A stretch of DNA of 44,789 nucleotides from CAZYVU01 sp964651435 (GTDB lineage Bacteria; Desulfobacterota; Syntrophorhabdia; Syntrophorhabdales; CAYQXL01). The translations under genes and the position numbers were made by a program. Shown here piece after piece: positions 31,900 to 39,518 of this stretch. Numbering within the stretch: the stretch's first letter is position 1; every line of letters begins with the position of its first letter. The notes under the pieces were generated by a model. It was not told the DNA's origin and made no database searches. It was given only the letters and a program-made list of their open reading frames with translations. The stretch lies in assembly GCA_964651435.1 (NCBI GenBank), contig CAZYVU010000021.1:1-44789 (forward strand). Direction: 5' to 3'.

Positions 31900-31921
31900 G
31901 CACCCCTCAACGGGTAGGTGC
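31900..31921. promoter_or_regulatory. Candidate activator-binding dyad (UAS)
   Basis: GCACC (31900-31904) and GGTGC (31917-31921) form a dyad with a 12-bp spacer, centred about 85 bp upstream of the predicted start of the sigma54 promoter. That is the usual distance for an enhancer of an NtrC-type activator. The assignment is inference. Confidence 0.4.
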
Positions 31922-31982
31922 AAGCCACCATTTGGGACTTTTTACGACCTTATCAGGTTTGATTTTTGAAGTTCTGAGACGC

Positions 31983-33362
31983 CTAAGGGATCTTGGCGGG
32001 AGCCCGGCCCGGAAGAATGCCGTATTCTTTCAGCTTCTGGCGCAGCGTGGGTCGCGAAATGCCGAGAAACTCACAGGATCTCCCAAAATGCCAGTGGGTC
32101 TGCTCAAGCACCTTGAGGATGTATTCCCGCTCGATGTCCTGAAGGCTGGGCCCGTTCAACCCGGCCCCGAGAGACCCCTCTCTTCCCTCCGGGCCTATAA
32201 GCGGGATGAGCACTTCCTCCAGGATCAGCTCCCCCTGTGTGTTCAGGGCGGCACGCGTGAGGACGTTCTCCAGCTCCCGGACGTTGCCGGGCCAGTCGTA
32301 GGCTATGAGCCGCTCCGCCGCCTTCTTCTCCACCTTTTTTATGCCGAGATTGAGGTCATCGTTTATTTTACGCAGGAGCGACGCCGCAAGGAGCGGAATG
32401 TCGCTCTTGCGCTCTCTCAGGGCGGGAACCCTCACCGTGGCCACGCTAAGCCGGTAGTAAAGATCCTTCCGAAAATCTCCATCCCGGACCAGCTTCCAAA
32501 GATCGCGGTTGGTGGCAGCGAGGACCCGGGCGTGGGACCGGATGGTCTTCTCCCCTCCCACCCGCTCGAACTCGCGCTCCTGCAGGACCCGAAGAAGCTT
32601 TGCCTGAAGGTCGAGAGGTATCTCTCCGACTTCGTCGAGGAGAATGGTGCCCCGGCCGGCCAGCTCAAACTTTCCCCTCTTTGTCGACGTGGCGCCCGTG
32701 AAGGCACCCTTTTCATGGCCGAAGAGGTCGCTCTCCAGCAGGGTACCCACAATGTTGGAGCAATTGACGGCGATGAACGGCTCCTGCCTGAAGGGGCTGT
32801 GGCTGTGGATAGCCCTGGCTATGAGCTCCTTTCCCGTTCCCGTGTCTCCCTCGATGAGGACCGTGATCATGTTTTCGGACAGCCTGCCGATGGCCTTGAA
32901 GACCTCCTTCATGGCAGAACTCTTACCGATAATGTTTTTCGCCTCATAGGCAAGGCCCACGTCCAGCGCTATGGCATCATTGCCGTCAGCGGCCCGGGAA
33001 AATCGCAGGGCCCTTTCCACCGCCTTCTGCAGCTCGTCGACATCGATGGGCTTGGGAATGTACTCAAAGGCGCCCAGCTTGACCGTTCTTATGGTCGTAT
33101 CCATATCGTGGAAGGCCGTAATCATGATAATGGGCCTTTCGTCTCCCGCCTGCTTCAGTTCGCGGAGCACCTCAAAGCCGTCGTGGTCCGGCAGCCGTAT
33201 GTCAAGAATGACCACGTGGGGATCAAAGGAAGCGGTCTTCTCCAGGCCTTCGCGGGCAGTAACGGCGCACGCCACCCCGTATCCCAGCTCCGTGAGATAC
33301 ATTTCCAGCGATTCAAGGAGTGATTGCTCATCATCAATGATAAGGATTCTCTTAGCCGCCAT
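31983..33362 (-). CDS. Sigma54-dependent response regulator, NtrC/AtoC type
   Basis: A 459-residue transcription activator. Receiver domain: about residues 1-120, with IDDEQ at 9-13, phospho-acceptor Asp54 in VVILDIRLPD and a Lys in EYIPKPID. AAA+ domain: about 145-385, with Walker A EGDTGTGKELIA, the sigma54-contacting GAFTGA loop in HEKGAFTGATSTKRG, and RDLYYRL. Fis-type HTH: about 405-450 (REYILKVLEQTHWHFGRSCE). The start overlaps the kinase gene by 11 bp (33352-33362), so the pair is cotranscribed. A sigma54 promoter lies just beyond its 3' end in front of the liv operon, the obvious candidate target. Confidence 0.94.
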   Translation of the reverse strand: MAAKRILIIDDEQSLLESLEMYLTELGYGVACAVTAREGLEKTASFDPHVVILDIRLPDHDGFEVLRELKQAGDERPIIMITAFHDMDTTIRTVKLGAFEYIPKPIDVDELQKAVERALRFSRAADGNDAIALDVGLAYEAKNIIGKSSAMKEVFKAIGRLSENMITVLIEGDTGTGKELIARAIHSHSPFRQEPFIAVNCSNIVGTLLESDLFGHEKGAFTGATSTKRGKFELAGRGTILLDEVGEIPLDLQAKLLRVLQEREFERVGGEKTIRSHARVLAATNRDLWKLVRDGDFRKDLYYRLSVATVRVPALRERKSDIPLLAASLLRKINDDLNLGIKKVEKKAAERLIAYDWPGNVRELENVLTRAALNTQGELILEEVLIPLIGPEGREGSLGAGLNGPSLQDIEREYILKVLEQTHWHFGRSCEFLGISRPTLRQKLKEYGILPGRAPAKIP

Positions 33363-34875
33363 GGCAGTCCTTCAGGGGAAGCACGATCCTTACGTGGGTG
33401 CCGCTGGGCCGGAGCGGCCGCGCATTCACGGTCCCACCATGGGCATCCACGATCTTTTTCACGTTCATCAGACCCAGCCCCGTGCCGGCCTTCTTCCGGC
33501 TGAAAAAGGGGTCAAAAATATAGGGAAAATCGCCCGGGTCAATGCCGCGGCCGTTGTCGCTGACGTCGACGAGGATACCCGCTCCGGGCCGCCGGATCCG
33601 TCTTGTCGCCAGGCGCAACCTGCAGTCGTCTCCTGAGGCCTCAATCGCATTGAGGAGCACGTTGATAATGGCCTGCTCCATTTTATCGGCATCCATGGAA
33701 ATCAAGGGTATACGGGACGAATACTCTTTTCGCACCTGGGCACCCTTTGCCTTCAGCTTGGCCTCCATCATATCCAGGCTCGTGTCGAGAACTTCGTTGA
33801 TGGACGTAGGCGTCAGGCTCAGCCGCAGCGGTTTCGCGAAGTCAAGCATCTCCGTGAGAATTCTCTCCAGCCTGCCCACTTCATCAAGAATGATCTCCGC
33901 CCGCCTTCGGTCGTTGCCGCCAAGCCTCACCTTTTTCGAAAGTATCTGCAGATTCATTTTTACGGCCGAAAGGGGGTTCCGTATTTCGTGGGCAAGAGAG
34001 GTCGTGAGCTCGCCTATGTGGGCCAGGCGCTCAGCCTCGCGCATCTTCAGTTCGTGTTCGATGCGCTCCGTCACGTCCCGGCATATGCCGGCCACGGCAT
34101 GCCTCCCCTCATAGAGAATCCTCTTGACCTTGTTTTCCGTCGGCAGCTCCCGCCCATCCCTGTGCCTCCTAAGATAGATGTAGAGGTCTTTCGACTCTTC
34201 TCCCGCCATCCGCTTCTCATAAAGGTCCTGGACTGCCGGAAGCGATTGGGGGGCAATGAGATTCGTATAGGGCCGTCCCACAACTTCCTGGATGGCAAGA
34301 CCGTGGAGCTCGCAGAACGCCTCGTTGGCAAAAACGATTATTCCATCCTCGTTGACGAAATACCCATCGTTGATGTCTTCCACCAGAACCCTATATTTGG
34401 CCTCCGACTCCGCCAGCTCCTTTGTCCTCTCCTCTACCTCGCGCTCCAGGTCCTGGGCATAGTCCCTGATCTGCTTTTCCTGGCGCTGCTGGAAGTAATC
34501 GCTGAAACGGGTAATGGTGTAGAAAAGGCAGCGGTTCACCCTTCGCGTGGCCGCCAGTAGCCGCTGTCCCTTCAGCTCCTTGATGAGGATGGGGACAAGA
34601 ATGGTGCGGTAGAGCTCGTAGGCGCTTTGAACCTCCGAGAGCGAGAACCCGCCCTGAAGCCGCAAGGAGGTTATCCACTCGATATGGCTGTCTATTGCCC
34701 GGAAGTCTTTCTTAACGACGACGTTGAAGCTGGCATCGCAGGCGCCGGCCACCGTCTTGAGCAGCTCCTCCAGGGGCCGCCCCGCATAACGGCTGCTCAC
34801 CTCCCCGTGAAGGCGCACTATCCATTCATCTATGATTTTGTCGCGGTATTTGGTAAGGATTTCTGCAAGGTACAC
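33352..34875 (-). CDS. Cytoplasmic PAS histidine kinase with RsbRD_N-like domain
   Basis: A 507-residue soluble sensor kinase with no transmembrane segment. Residues about 1-150 resemble the RsbRD_N sensory helical domain (LAEILTKYRDKIIDEWIVRL, FSLSEVQSAYELYRTILVPI), followed by a short coiled coil (IRDYAQDLEREVEERTKELA). A PAS domain spans about 160-275 (VEDINDGYFVNEDGIIVFAN). HisKA has the phospho-His in LTTSLAHEIRNPLSAVKMNL. HATPase has INVLLNAIEASG, VDVSDNGRGIDPGDF and GTGLGLMNVKKIVDAHGG. The start is GTG 34875 with no Shine-Dalgarno, 8 bases after a good -10 box, suggesting a leaderless mRNA. It pairs with the overlapping regulator. Confidence 0.92.
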   Translation of the reverse strand: MYLAEILTKYRDKIIDEWIVRLHGEVSSRYAGRPLEELLKTVAGACDASFNVVVKKDFRAIDSHIEWITSLRLQGGFSLSEVQSAYELYRTILVPILIKELKGQRLLAATRRVNRCLFYTITRFSDYFQQRQEKQIRDYAQDLEREVEERTKELAESEAKYRVLVEDINDGYFVNEDGIIVFANEAFCELHGLAIQEVVGRPYTNLIAPQSLPAVQDLYEKRMAGEESKDLYIYLRRHRDGRELPTENKVKRILYEGRHAVAGICRDVTERIEHELKMREAERLAHIGELTTSLAHEIRNPLSAVKMNLQILSKKVRLGGNDRRRAEIILDEVGRLERILTEMLDFAKPLRLSLTPTSINEVLDTSLDMMEAKLKAKGAQVRKEYSSRIPLISMDADKMEQAIINVLLNAIEASGDDCRLRLATRRIRRPGAGILVDVSDNGRGIDPGDFPYIFDPFFSRKKAGTGLGLMNVKKIVDAHGGTVNARPLRPSGTHVRIVLPLKDCHGG

Positions 34876-34883
34876 AACATTTC

Positions 34884-34912
34884 ATTGTATCCCCAAGATT
34901 CCTTGAGGTCAA
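34884..34912 (-). promoter_or_regulatory. Sigma70-type promoter of the kinase-regulator pair
   Basis: TTGACC (34912-34907), 17-bp spacer, TACAAT (34889-34884). Eight bases separate the -10 from the GTG start codon at 34875. Confidence 0.7.
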
Positions 34913-34923
34913 GCGTTGTTGCG

Positions 34924-34939
34924 GCCGAAACCTTTCGGC
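34924..34939. terminator. Small hairpin after sucD
   Basis: GCCGAAA (34924-34930) and TTTCGGC (34933-34939) form a perfect 7-bp stem with a 2-base loop, between the sucD stop and the kinase promoter. There is no T-tract, so the terminator role is weakly supported. Confidence 0.35.
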
Positions 34940-34972
34940 ACGGCCTACCCCTTCAGAAAACCCTGCCGCCCC

Positions 34973-35845
34973 TTATCTGAGCTTATGTTTCCTGGCCCAT
35001 TTCGCAACGTCTATGGGGCTTTCCAGGACCTCGACACCTGCCTCACGCAGCGCCTTGTGCTTTCCGTCGACGGTGCCGGAGGCTCCGCGCACGATGGCGC
35101 CGGCATGGCCCATCCTCTTCCCCTGCGGTGAGTAGCGTCCTGCGATGTAGGCGGCAACAGGTTTCGTCATTTTTCTGGAGATGAACCCGGCAGCCTTTTC
35201 TTCCTGCTCGCCCCCCACCTCGCCCACAACGATCACGGCGTCCGTGTCCTTGTCCGCCTCAAAGAGCTCAAGGATGTCGGCCAGGTTTCTCAGCACCACC
35301 GGATCGGCCCCCATACCCACGACAGTGCTCTGACCCACGTTGTTCTCCGACAGAATGCCCGCGAATTCGTAGGAAAGGGTGCCGCTCCGGGAGATGATGC
35401 CGACGCGGCCCGGCGCAAAAAGGGAGGCCGGCATGATGCCCATCTTCCCCTTGCCGGGCGCCAGAATGCCGGGCGTCGTCGGCCCCAGCGCGAAGACACC
35501 CTTTTCGAGCGCATAGGTGCGCATCTTTACCACATCCTTGACGGGAATGTGCTCGGGAACCACAACGATGAGCTTTATGCCCGCATCAATGGTCTCCAGA
35601 AAGGCATCAAGGACCCCTGCGGCAGGCACGAAGAAGACCGACGCGTTGGCCCCGGTCTGCCTGACCGCCTCGGAGACGCTGTCAAAAACGGGCACGCCCT
35701 CAACCGTCGCCCCGCCTTTCCCCGGCGTGACACCGCCGACGACCTTGGTTCCGTAGGCCAGCATCCAGTAGGTTTGGGCGCTGCCGATGCGGCCGGTGAT
35801 GCCCTGCACAATGACACGGGTGGAATCATCAATCAGTATGCTCAT
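34973..35845 (-). CDS. sucD: Succinyl-CoA synthetase-type acid:CoA ligase, alpha subunit
   Basis: CoA-binding subunit of an NDP-forming acyl-CoA synthetase, 290 residues. The CoA domain starts VIVQGITGRIGSAQTYWMLA, and phospho-acceptor His247 is in PQGKRMGHAGAIV. Two motifs differ from classic SucD: GPTTPGILAPGKGKMGIMP, where GPNCPG is usual, and VVGMGADPVVLRNLADILE, where GIGGDPxxG is usual. The substrate may therefore be another dicarboxylate or a hydroxy acid rather than succinate. It lies 49 bp after sucC, and together they form the alpha2beta2-type enzyme. The operon faces away from a GntR-type regulator. Confidence 0.86.
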   Translation of the reverse strand: MSILIDDSTRVIVQGITGRIGSAQTYWMLAYGTKVVGGVTPGKGGATVEGVPVFDSVSEAVRQTGANASVFFVPAAGVLDAFLETIDAGIKLIVVVPEHIPVKDVVKMRTYALEKGVFALGPTTPGILAPGKGKMGIMPASLFAPGRVGIISRSGTLSYEFAGILSENNVGQSTVVGMGADPVVLRNLADILELFEADKDTDAVIVVGEVGGEQEEKAAGFISRKMTKPVAAYIAGRYSPQGKRMGHAGAIVRGASGTVDGKHKALREAGVEVLESPIDVAKWARKHKLR

Positions 35846-35894
35846 GGATAAACCCCTAAAGTATTCTCTATCGGGAATCGGAACGGTGAGACGC

Positions 35895-37076
35895 TCACGT
35901 CCTGGCGACGGACCGCCTGCGGTCCCTGCCGCCTTTATCTCCCTTTCCTACAAGTTGGTACAGCTTATCGACAGCCTTTTCCGTAGCTGCCTCGGTGACC
36001 ACGTGAACGCCGGCAGACTTGAAGATCTCCCACGTCTCCTCCTGCCGGTTGCCAAGGGCCTTGGCAACGACGGGTATCTTGACGTTATGCTCCTTAATGT
36101 AACGAACCACTCCTTTGGCGCCTTCATGGATGGGGTTGATACCGCCATAGACGTTAATGAAGATGGCCTTCAGGTTGGGCTTCATCATCACGAGTTCCAT
36201 GCAGCGGTAAAGCTGCTCTGCCGTGATCCCCCCTCCTGTCTCGAGAAAGTTTGCCGGCTTCATCTTTTGGCCGATAATGTCCATCGACGCCATGCCAAGC
36301 CCGGCCCCCGACGAGATAAGCCCGATATCGCCGTCCAAATCCACATAAGTGACGCCGATTTCCCGGCCCCGGCGCTCGAGGGGGTTCTCTATCCTGTCAA
36401 TGCGGTCGGGCAAGGGCAGGCGGACCCTGGAGATCGCCGAATCGTCCACCTCCAGCACCGCGTCAACGGCAATGAGCCCACCGTTTGGAAGCACCACAAG
36501 GGGGTTGATTTCGGCGATGAGCGCCTCATAGCGGACGGCTATATTAAAGAGCTGGCCGATCACATCGCTCCAGGCGGTGACGAGCTGCTGTTTCAGCCCG
36601 AGCCTCCTCAGGAGACCCCGGGACAAATAGGGGTAGTAGCCGAAGGTTGGGTCGATATGAATCGCCGCAATCTTCTCCGGCGACGTCTTCGCCGTCTCCT
36701 CGATAAGGACGCCGCCTTCGGTGCTCACCACAATCACCGGCTTGCCCGAATAGCCATCGACGGTCATGCCCAAGTAAAGCTCCTTTGCTATCTCCACCTT
36801 TTCGCAAACGAGTATTTTGCGCACAGGCAACCCCTTGACCTCCGTGCTGAGCAGCGCATCGGCAACCTCCTTCAGCTCATCGGGCGAGTTCGCCGTCTTG
36901 ATGCCGCCGGCAAGCCCCCGGCCCCCGACAAGAACCTGGGCCTTCAGAACGACGGGGTACCCTATTTCTCCAGCTATATGAAGGGCTTCATGCATCGTTC
37001 CAGCCGTGCCCCGGCGCGGCACGGGAATGCGGTTCTGCTCAAAAATGTCCAGGGCTTCATATTCGTGGAGTCTCAT
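35895..37076 (-). CDS. sucC: Succinyl-CoA synthetase-type acid:CoA ligase, beta subunit
   Basis: A 393-residue nucleotide- and acid-binding subunit. The ATP-grasp domain starts MRLHEYEALDIFEQNRIPVP with KAQVLVGGRGLAGGIKTA and the metal site ALIAEINPLVVLPNG. The C-terminal ligase domain has ISSGAGLGMASMDIIGQ, NFLETGGGI and INVYGGINPIHEGAKGVV. The start ATG 37076 has AGAGGA upstream at a loose spacing of about 12 bases. A strong promoter with a palindrome overlapping its -35 lies about 80 bp upstream, and the divergent GntR-type regulator is the likely controller. It uses the acid-CoA thioester to make ATP or GTP, or the reverse. Confidence 0.88.
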   Translation of the reverse strand: MRLHEYEALDIFEQNRIPVPRRGTAGTMHEALHIAGEIGYPVVLKAQVLVGGRGLAGGIKTANSPDELKEVADALLSTEVKGLPVRKILVCEKVEIAKELYLGMTVDGYSGKPVIVVSTEGGVLIEETAKTSPEKIAAIHIDPTFGYYPYLSRGLLRRLGLKQQLVTAWSDVIGQLFNIAVRYEALIAEINPLVVLPNGGLIAVDAVLEVDDSAISRVRLPLPDRIDRIENPLERRGREIGVTYVDLDGDIGLISSGAGLGMASMDIIGQKMKPANFLETGGGITAEQLYRCMELVMMKPNLKAIFINVYGGINPIHEGAKGVVRYIKEHNVKIPVVAKALGNRQEETWEIFKSAGVHVVTEAATEKAVDKLYQLVGKGDKGGRDRRRSVART

Positions 37077-37153
37077 ATGGGTTCGATTCCTCTTTTCTCA
37101 TGTAGTTCGACTATGGTGTCATGCACGTATGCGTTGTGAGCAGCCGATATGGA

Positions 37154-37182
37154 AGTATAACCGGATGAAATAGCCCTGTCAA
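37154..37182 (-). promoter_or_regulatory. Strong sigma70-type promoter of sucCD
   Basis: TTGACA (37182-37177), 17-bp spacer, TATACT (37159-37154): a perfect -35 and a -10 with one mismatch. It predicts a leader of about 70 bases before sucC. Confidence 0.85.
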
Positions 37183-37192
37183 TTTATAAATT
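37181..37192. promoter_or_regulatory. Palindrome overlapping the sucC -35, candidate GntR operator
   Basis: AATTTATAAATT is a perfect 12-bp palindrome whose end overlaps the -35 of the sucCD promoter, in the divergent region controlled by a GntR-type regulator. A repressor bound here would block the promoter. AT-rich chance symmetry is possible. Confidence 0.4.
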
Positions 37193-37202
37193 AAATTTTT
37201 GA

Positions 37203-37231
37203 TTGCAAATTGTATTCATTTTGTGTAACCT
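37203..37231 (+). promoter_or_regulatory. Weak promoter candidate for the GntR-type gene
   Basis: TTGCAA (37203-37208), 17-bp spacer, TAACCT (37226-37231), 6 bases before the ATG at 37238. An alternative is TTGATT (37199-37204) with TGTGTA (37222-37227). There is no Shine-Dalgarno. Confidence 0.3.
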
Positions 37232-37237
37232 AATCCC

Positions 37238-37942
37238 ATGACAAAATCTAAACCAACCAAAGCAAAAGCGGTCAGTAACGAGGACAGCAGTCAGGTTGCC
37301 TATCACGGCATCCGGCGGATGCTGTACGCCAAGCAGCTCGTGCCGGGCCAAAAGATTTCCTTTCGGGACCTCGCCGAGCAGCTTCATCTGAGCAGAACCC
37401 CTATCATACAGGCCCTCAAGTGGCTGGAGCTGCAGGGGTTTGTGTCCCACGAAGCGAACAGGGGCTATTACATGGCGCCCTTCAGCGTCAGGGAGCTGGA
37501 GGAGCTCTATGAGCTCAGAGAGCTCGTTGAGCCTTCTTTGATCCCTGCCACCATAGAGCGTATCGACAAGGAAGGCTTGAAGGAGCTTAAGGCGGCGCTG
37601 GAGGCCCACCTGTCTGCGGAAAGGGAGTTCTACCTTAAGGAGAGGCTTTTCAAAAACAGGGAGTTCCACATGACCCTTGCCTCGCTCTCAGGAAAGGAGA
37701 CTCAGATCCGCCTGCTGCAGAACGTCTTTGATATGCTCTTTCTCAAGTACGGCGGAAACTACTTCCCCACGGCATCGCTTACGTCGACGGACCAGGAGCA
37801 CCAGGAGATATACGATGCCGTGGCCCTGCGCAGCCTGGACAGGGCCAGAAATGTGCTCAAGAATCATCTGACAAACGTGAAGATACAGGTTTTGTCCAGC
37901 GTCAGGAAGATACTGGCCGAACAGGAAAAGTCTCCGTTCTGA
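37238..37942 (+). CDS. GntR-family transcriptional regulator, FCD (FadR-like) type
   Basis: A 234-residue regulator. The N-terminal winged helix (about residues 20-85) has MLYAKQLVPGQKISFRDLAE, LHLSRTPIIQALKWLELQGF and the wing VSHEANRGYYMAPFS. The C-terminal all-helical FCD effector domain has ELYELRELVEPSLIPATIER, NREFHMTLASLSG and DQEHQEIYDAVALRSLDRAR, containing the Asp/His metal-ligand pattern. FCD regulators typically sense organic acids. It lies between the divergent sucCD operon and the AbfD-like gene, so both are candidate targets. The N-terminal MTKSKPTKAKA is Lys-rich. Confidence 0.92.
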   Translation: MTKSKPTKAKAVSNEDSSQVAYHGIRRMLYAKQLVPGQKISFRDLAEQLHLSRTPIIQALKWLELQGFVSHEANRGYYMAPFSVRELEELYELRELVEPSLIPATIERIDKEGLKELKAALEAHLSAEREFYLKERLFKNREFHMTLASLSGKETQIRLLQNVFDMLFLKYGGNYFPTASLTSTDQEHQEIYDAVALRSLDRARNVLKNHLTNVKIQVLSSVRKILAEQEKSPF

Positions 37943-37954
37943 GCCGTTAACGGC
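37943..37954. repeat. 12-bp palindrome after gntR
   Basis: GCCGTTAACGGC begins directly after the stop codon of the GntR-type gene and 47 bp before the AbfD-like gene. It could be an operator or a small hairpin; there is no T-tract. Confidence 0.35.
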
Positions 37955-38000
37955 CGGTCCGCAGAGCAATTCAACATAAGGAATAAGGAGGTAACGCACC

Positions 38001-39431
38001 ATGGGTGTCAAGACAAAAGAGGAGTATATCGAGTCCATACGGGCCCTCAACCCGGTGGCGTACATGTTTGGAAAGCGGCTTGACAACATCGTCGACAACC
38101 CGCGCCTTCGGGCGGGAATCGAAGCAACAGGGGCAACATATGAAATGGCGGAGCTGCACCCCGACCTGCTCATCACGACAAGCCCGCTCATCAACGAGCC
38201 GGTCAACCGGTTCACCCTTCCCCCGGGAAGCATCGAGGACCTCGTGGCCCGCGTCAAAATTAACCGCAAGGTGGCCAACTACGTTGGAACGTGCCACCAG
38301 AGGTGCACGGGTCTCGACTGCCTGTCGACCCTCTCCATCGTCACCTACGACATCGACAAAAAGTACGGCACCAGCTACAACAAGAACTTTGTCGAGTTTC
38401 TCAAGTACGTGCAGAAAAACGATCTTACGGCCAACGCCGGCGTCACGGACGTAAAGGGGGACCGCTCCTTCAACCCCAGCGAGCAGCCGGACAAGGACAT
38501 GTTCCTTCACGTCGTTGAAAAGAGGGACGACGGCATCGTCGTCAGGGGGGCCAAGGCGCACCAGACGGGGTCCCTCTCATCTCACGAGATCATCGTCCTG
38601 CCAACGAGGGCCATGGGCAAAGCGGACAAGGAGTTTTCCGTCTCCTTCGCCATCCCGGCGGACACGAAGGGGCTGATCCACGTGGTCGGAAGGTCGAGCC
38701 TCGATATGCGGGAGATCGACGGCGCAGACTGCGGCAATGTTTACTACTCCAAGTACTGCCCCACCCTTATCTTCGACAACGTTTTCGTACCTTGGGAACG
38801 TGTTTTCATGTGCGGCGAGACGGAGTTCGCCTCCGAGATGGTCATCAAGTTCTCCTCCTTCCACCGGCAGAGCCACGGCGGATGCAAGTCGGGCAAGATC
38901 GACTGCATGATCGGTACAGCCCTCACGCTCATGGATTATAATGGCACATCCAAGGCCACGCACCTGAAGCAGAAGGTCATCGACATGATCCACAGGGCCG
39001 AGACTCTGTACGGCTGCTGCCTCGCTTCCTCCTACGAGGGAAAGCAACAGCCCTCAGGCAGCTACTTTATCGACACGGTCCTGGCCAACGCGTCCAAGAT
39101 TCATGAAGGCAAGGAAATGGCTGAAGCGACACGGCTTATGATCGACGCCTGCGGCGGATTCGTGGCCGACCTGCCGTCGGACAGGGATTTCGAGAACCCT
39201 GAGGTAGGCGAACTGCTCAAAAAGTACCTCAAGGGCGCCCAAGGCGTACCCGTTGAAAAGAGGATTAAGATGTACCGGTTGGCAGAGAAGCTCGCCCTGG
39301 AAAGCGCCGACACCATCTCGGATATCCACGGGGGCGGTTCACCGGAGGCACACCGCGTAACGATTTTCCGCGAGAGCGATACGGAGTCAAAAAAGAAGGC
39401 CGCAAAAAGACTTGCAGGCCTCAGCGATTAG
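38001..39431 (+). CDS. abfD: 4-hydroxybutyryl-CoA dehydratase/vinylacetyl-CoA isomerase-like flavoprotein
   Basis: A 476-residue protein of the 4-hydroxyphenylacetate-3-hydroxylase/AbfD superfamily. All four [4Fe-4S] ligands of AbfD align: Cys98 and Cys102 in GTCHQRCTG, and His288 and Cys295 in FHRQSHGGCKSG. This separates it from the oxygen-using hydroxylases. Other active-site positions I recall from AbfD are also kept (Arg89, Gln100, Thr189, Lys296). The residue matching Tyr296 of AbfD is His292 here. The reaction would be radical dehydration of a hydroxyacyl-CoA or isomerisation of vinylacetyl-CoA; the substrate is uncertain. The ribosome site is strong, GGAGG at 37987-37991. It follows the GntR gene by 58 bp. 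Confidence 0.87.
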   Translation: MGVKTKEEYIESIRALNPVAYMFGKRLDNIVDNPRLRAGIEATGATYEMAELHPDLLITTSPLINEPVNRFTLPPGSIEDLVARVKINRKVANYVGTCHQRCTGLDCLSTLSIVTYDIDKKYGTSYNKNFVEFLKYVQKNDLTANAGVTDVKGDRSFNPSEQPDKDMFLHVVEKRDDGIVVRGAKAHQTGSLSSHEIIVLPTRAMGKADKEFSVSFAIPADTKGLIHVVGRSSLDMREIDGADCGNVYYSKYCPTLIFDNVFVPWERVFMCGETEFASEMVIKFSSFHRQSHGGCKSGKIDCMIGTALTLMDYNGTSKATHLKQKVIDMIHRAETLYGCCLASSYEGKQQPSGSYFIDTVLANASKIHEGKEMAEATRLMIDACGGFVADLPSDRDFENPEVGELLKKYLKGAQGVPVEKRIKMYRLAEKLALESADTISDIHGGGSPEAHRVTIFRESDTESKKKAAKRLAGLSD

Positions 39432-39453
39432 CGCCCATTTCTTCATCTTTTTC

Positions 39454-39489
39454 GCCGGGCAGGACGGGTTTCCGGTCGTCCTGCCCGGC
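39454..39489. terminator. 13-bp perfect inverted repeat between convergent genes
   Basis: GCCGGGCAGGACG (39454-39466) and CGTCCTGCCCGGC (39477-39489) with a 10-base loop. It lies between the 3' ends of the AbfD-like gene and the cyclophilin gene, a natural place for a bidirectional terminator, but no T-tract follows on either strand. Confidence 0.6.
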
Positions 39490-39518
39490 CACTTTGCATA
39501 GCCCCGTAGCGCCCCGGC

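Noticed and set aside
31896..33323. 475-codon plus-strand frame opposite the NtrC-type regulator
   Set aside because: Antisense shadow; the minus strand encodes an intact receiver-AAA+-Fis protein.
35787..37139. 450-codon plus-strand frame opposite sucC
   Set aside because: Antisense shadow of a clear sucC gene with His/Arg-rich meaningless translation.
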